Positions 5,499-7,999 of a stretch of DNA of 7,999 nucleotides are shown here, one piece after another. Origin of the DNA: Chloroflexota bacterium (GTDB lineage: Bacteria; Chloroflexota; Anaerolineae; Aggregatilineales; UBA2796). Under the pieces are notes generated by a model. That model was not told where the DNA came from, did not search any database, and worked only from the letters and a program-made list of their open reading frames with translations. The DNA lies in NCBI GenBank assembly GCA_003695215.1, contig RFIM01000100.1, forward strand, positions 1 through 7,999, read 5' to 3'. The translations under genes were made by a program, and so were the position numbers. Position 1 is the stretch's first letter. Each line of letters opens with the position of its first letter.

Positions 5499-6617
5499 GT
5501 GAAACTCAATCGGTTTGCCATCTACATCTTGGTGGGCGCAGCCTTCATCGCCATAGGCATACTCGTCGGGCTGACGGCTCGCGTGTTCCCTGTTGCGGCA
5601 TCTGCTGAGGCTGCTGCCGTGGATTCGCTCTTCAATTTCATGCTCGCTATTGCCGTGGTGGTCTTTTTGATCGTGGAAGGCGGCATCATCTACTCGATCA
5701 TCCGTTTTCGTCGCCGCCCAGGCGATGAGACGGACGGCGCGCCCATTCATGGCAACACGGCGCTAGAGATCACCTGGACGGCGATCCCTGCTGTGATCGT
5801 CTTCGTCCTGGCGATTTATTCCTATCAGGTCTATGTGACCATTCGCAACCCTGAGCCGAAGGATAACGAAGTGCGCATCGGCGTGATTGGGCAGCAATTT
5901 GCGTGGAAGTTCACCTACGAGATGCCCGAAGATAGCGACCCTGAGGTGACGCCTGAGCTGCGCGAGCGCATCAAGCAGTATATGATCGACTCGACGCTGT
6001 ACGTGCCGCTGAATCGGCCTGTGCGCGCCATCATCGAGTCTCAGGACGTGATCCACTCGTTCTACATTCCTGAATTCCGCATCAAACAGGATGCCACGCC
6101 TGGTCGGGTTTCAGAGGCGTACTTCACGCCAATAGAGAAGGGCGAGTGGTGGGTTGTTTGCGCGGAGCTGTGCGGCGTGGGCCATGCAGCTATGTCGCAG
6201 ATCAACAAGGTAGTGGTGCTGGAGCAGAGCGAGTTCGACCAGTACATTGCGCAGCTTTACGCCAAAGCCAAAGAGACGGCCAGCGATCCGCGTTCGCCTG
6301 AAGTTGGCAGGCAGTTGATCGTGAACAAGTATCCGTGCGGCGCCTGCCACGTGCTGGATGATGTGGGCTTGGCGGGCAATATTGGGCCGAGCCTGAATGG
6401 GATTGCCACGCGCGCTGAGGGCCACGCCGAGCGCGGCGAGGGTTTGGTCGGCGGCACAGATGCGGCGGCTTACATCCGCGGCTCGATCGTCAATCCGAAT
6501 TTGTACCTTGTGCCAGGCTACGCAGCGGGCATCATGCCGCAGAACTATGGCAATCCAAACGTGATGAGCGAAGATGACCTGGAGGCGATTGTCAACTACC
6601 TGTTGACGATCCGCTAA
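5499..6617 (+). CDS. coxB: Cytochrome c oxidase subunit II with fused cytochrome c (caa3 type)
   Basis: The 372-residue protein starts at GTG 5499, the first start codon after an in-frame TGA at 5490-5492; GGAG at 5482-5485 is rather far (13 bases). A hydrophobic leader at about 6-26 may be a signal peptide or anchor, followed by two membrane helices at about 45-70 and 92-114. The periplasmic-side cupredoxin domain carries a complete CuA site: His186, then C-A-E-L-C-G-V-G-H-A-A-M with Cys221, Cys225, His229 and Met232. A class I cytochrome c domain follows, with haem-binding CGACH (Cys280, Cys283, His284) and a likely axial Met346 in GIMPQNY. This fusion defines caa3 oxidases, in which the attached haem c passes electrons to CuA. 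coxA follows after 41 bases. Confidence 0.97.
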   Translation: MKLNRFAIYILVGAAFIAIGILVGLTARVFPVAASAEAAAVDSLFNFMLAIAVVVFLIVEGGIIYSIIRFRRRPGDETDGAPIHGNTALEITWTAIPAVIVFVLAIYSYQVYVTIRNPEPKDNEVRIGVIGQQFAWKFTYEMPEDSDPEVTPELRERIKQYMIDSTLYVPLNRPVRAIIESQDVIHSFYIPEFRIKQDATPGRVSEAYFTPIEKGEWWVVCAELCGVGHAAMSQINKVVVLEQSEFDQYIAQLYAKAKETASDPRSPEVGRQLIVNKYPCGACHVLDDVGLAGNIGPSLNGIATRAEGHAERGEGLVGGTDAAAYIRGSIVNPNLYLVPGYAAGIMPQNYGNPNVMSEDDLEAIVNYLLTIR

Positions 6618-6642
6618 CCTGCAGACATCGAGAGCTGAAGTA

Positions 6643-6648
6643 GAGAGG
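6643..6648 (+). promoter_or_regulatory. Ribosome binding site of coxA
   Basis: GAGAGG ends 10 bases before ATG 6659. A second purine run, AAGG at 6653-6656, is too close to the start to be the main site. This supports ATG 6659 as the coxA start. Confidence 0.6.
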
Positions 6649-6658
6649 TTTTAAGGCT

Positions 6659-7999
6659 ATGACGACTACAGTTCAGCCAACCGCAGTGGCAGTGCCAAAG
6701 CCACGCGGCATCGCCAAATACCTTGCCTGGAGCATCGACCACAAGGTGATTGGCATTCAGTACATCGCCACATCGTTCTTCTTTTTCCTGGTAGGCGGCT
6801 TTTTGGCGGAGCTGATCCGCATTGAGCTGCTGACGCCTGCAGCAAGCCTGATGGTGGACGGCGGCGCTTACAACACGCTCTTCACCATGCACGGCACGAT
6901 CATGATCTTCCTGTTCGTGATACCAATGTTGGCAGGTTTTGGCAACTATTTGGTGCCGCTCATGCTCGGCCAGAAGGATATGGCGTTCCCGTGGCTGAAC
7001 GCTTTCGCCTTCTGGATGTTGCCGCCCGCAGGCGTGATTATGTTGGCGGGCTGGCTAGTTGGGCCTGCCCAAGCCGGCTGGACGAGCTATTTCCCGCTCT
7101 CTGGGCCGCAGTTCAGTCCATTGGATGGGCAGACGCTCTGGGCTATCAGCCTGCACTTGACCGGCGCCTCGTCGATCCTCGGCGCAGTCAACTTCATTGT
7201 GACGATCCTGAACATGCGCCCGCCAGGCATGAGCATCTGGCAGATGCCGCTCTTCGTCTGGGCGACTCTGGCTACCTCGATCATCATCCTCGTGGCGACG
7301 CCATTCCTGGCGGGCGGCTTGACGCTGATGCTGCTCGACCGCCTGGCAGGCACCAGCTTCTTCTCGCCGGCCACAGGCGGCGATCCGCTGCTGTGGCAGA
7401 ACGTCTTCTGGTTCTACTCGCATCCAGCAGTCTACATCATGGTCTTGCCTGCCATGGGCATCCTCTCTGAGGTGCTGTCTGTGCATGCGCGCAAGCCTGT
7501 CTTCGGCTATCGCTTCATCGCGCTCAGCAGCCTCGCCATCGGCTTTTTGGGCTGCATCGTGTGGGGGCACCACATGTTCACTTCGCTGGCATCGTGGGCG
7601 CGCATTCCGTTCATGCTCACCACGATGCTGATCGCCGTGCCGACAGGTGTGAAGATGTTCAGCTGGCTCGGCACGCTATGGGGCGGCAAGATTCGCTTCA
7701 CCAGCGCCATGCTCTTCGCGCTTGGCTTCCTCTCGATGTTCGTACTGGGCGGCATCACCGGCGTGTTCCTCGCCTCAGTGCCTGTCGATATCCATCTGCA
7801 CGATACCTACTTCGTGGTGGCGCACTTCCACTTCGTGCTGTTCGGCGGCTCGGTTTTCGCCATCTTCGCAGGGCTATACCACTGGTTCCCCAAGATGAGT
7901 GGTCGGATGCTGAACGAACGGCTGGGCAAGATTCACTTTGCCCTGACCTACGTCGGCTTCTTCCTGACCTTCTTCCCAATGCACTTCTTGGGCTTGGAA
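6659..7999 (+). CDS. coxA: Cytochrome c oxidase subunit I, A2-type haem-copper oxidase, C-terminus cut off
   Basis: The frame is open for 447 codons up to the window edge, covering most of the 12-helix core. All metal ligands are present: His78 (TMHGT) and His391 for the low-spin haem, His389 (VAHFHF) for the high-spin haem, and His255, His304 and His305 (SHPAVY, WGHHMF) for CuB, with Tyr259 as the tyrosine cross-linked to His255. Lys332 in VPTGVKMFSW marks the K proton channel, and Asp107 with Asn96 and Asn114 marks the D-channel entrance. Helix VI reads YSHPAVY at 253-259, with Ala257 where A1 enzymes have the channel Glu. YSHPxV is the accepted signature of A2-type oxidases. The enzyme reduces oxygen to water and pumps protons across the cytoplasmic membrane. 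It is probably co-transcribed with coxB; later subunits would lie beyond the right edge. Confidence 0.97.
   Translation, partial: MTTTVQPTAVAVPKPRGIAKYLAWSIDHKVIGIQYIATSFFFFLVGGFLAELIRIELLTPAASLMVDGGAYNTLFTMHGTIMIFLFVIPMLAGFGNYLVPLMLGQKDMAFPWLNAFAFWMLPPAGVIMLAGWLVGPAQAGWTSYFPLSGPQFSPLDGQTLWAISLHLTGASSILGAVNFIVTILNMRPPGMSIWQMPLFVWATLATSIIILVATPFLAGGLTLMLLDRLAGTSFFSPATGGDPLLWQNVFWFYSHPAVYIMVLPAMGILSEVLSVHARKPVFGYRFIALSSLAIGFLGCIVWGHHMFTSLASWARIPFMLTTMLIAVPTGVKMFSWLGTLWGGKIRFTSAMLFALGFLSMFVLGGITGVFLASVPVDIHLHDTYFVVAHFHFVLFGGSVFAIFAGLYHWFPKMSGRMLNERLGKIHFALTYVGFFLTFFPMHFLGLE

Noticed and set aside
7055..7573. Minus-strand open frame of 172 codons
   Set aside because: It lies entirely opposite coxA, whose conserved residues are intact. 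The translation is an Arg/Asp/His-rich shadow.

Overview
The window looks like chromosomal DNA from a moderately GC-rich bacterium, most likely a member of the Chloroflexota. That placement is an inference. It rests on the Thr-Pro-rich linkers of a LysM lipoprotein, on a caa3-type oxidase whose subunit II carries a fused cytochrome c, and on the general look of the proteins. No rRNA or other marker gene is present to confirm it. There are no tRNA or rRNA genes, no CRISPR array, no insertion sequence and no sign of a phage or plasmid. Gene density is high, with only two intergenic gaps over 200 bases.

Left part (1-4742). A membrane protein of the UPF0104/AglD-like flippase family runs leftward off the window edge (611 to 1). 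It is divergent from a tightly packed rightward cluster of four genes: an extended-SDR NAD(P)-dependent epimerase/dehydratase, a LysM lipoprotein with two Ig-like repeats, a membrane-anchored SAM methyltransferase with a C-terminal zinc ribbon, and a polytopic membrane protein. Gaps inside the cluster are 26, 4 and -4 bases, so it is probably one operon. The divergent region holds a perfect 15-bp inverted repeat, and each arm runs straight into an extended -10 element facing outwards. This suggests a pair of co-regulated promoters. The gene set points to envelope or lipid/glycan work, but no pathway can be named.

Middle (4743-5498). A DUF427 gene lies on the minus strand, and its stop codon abuts the stop of the upstream cluster with no gap. 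It starts from a leader with a nearly symmetric double -10 element (5274-5289) that could fire in both directions. Between it and the oxidase genes lie several dyads and a T-run, then a TATAAT box that probably serves coxB.

Right part (5499-7999). coxB (with CuA site and fused haem-c domain) and coxA (cut by the right edge) encode the core of an aerobic caa3 cytochrome c oxidase. CoxA has the YSHPAVY signature of A2-type haem-copper oxidases in place of the Glu-containing motif of A1 enzymes. Electrons would enter through the fused haem c, pass to CuA, then to the haem/haem-CuB centre in CoxA, where oxygen is reduced.

No clearly new biological system is visible. The best leads are the mirrored divergent promoters, the symmetric promoter before coxB, and the uncharacterised lipoprotein/methyltransferase/membrane-protein cluster.
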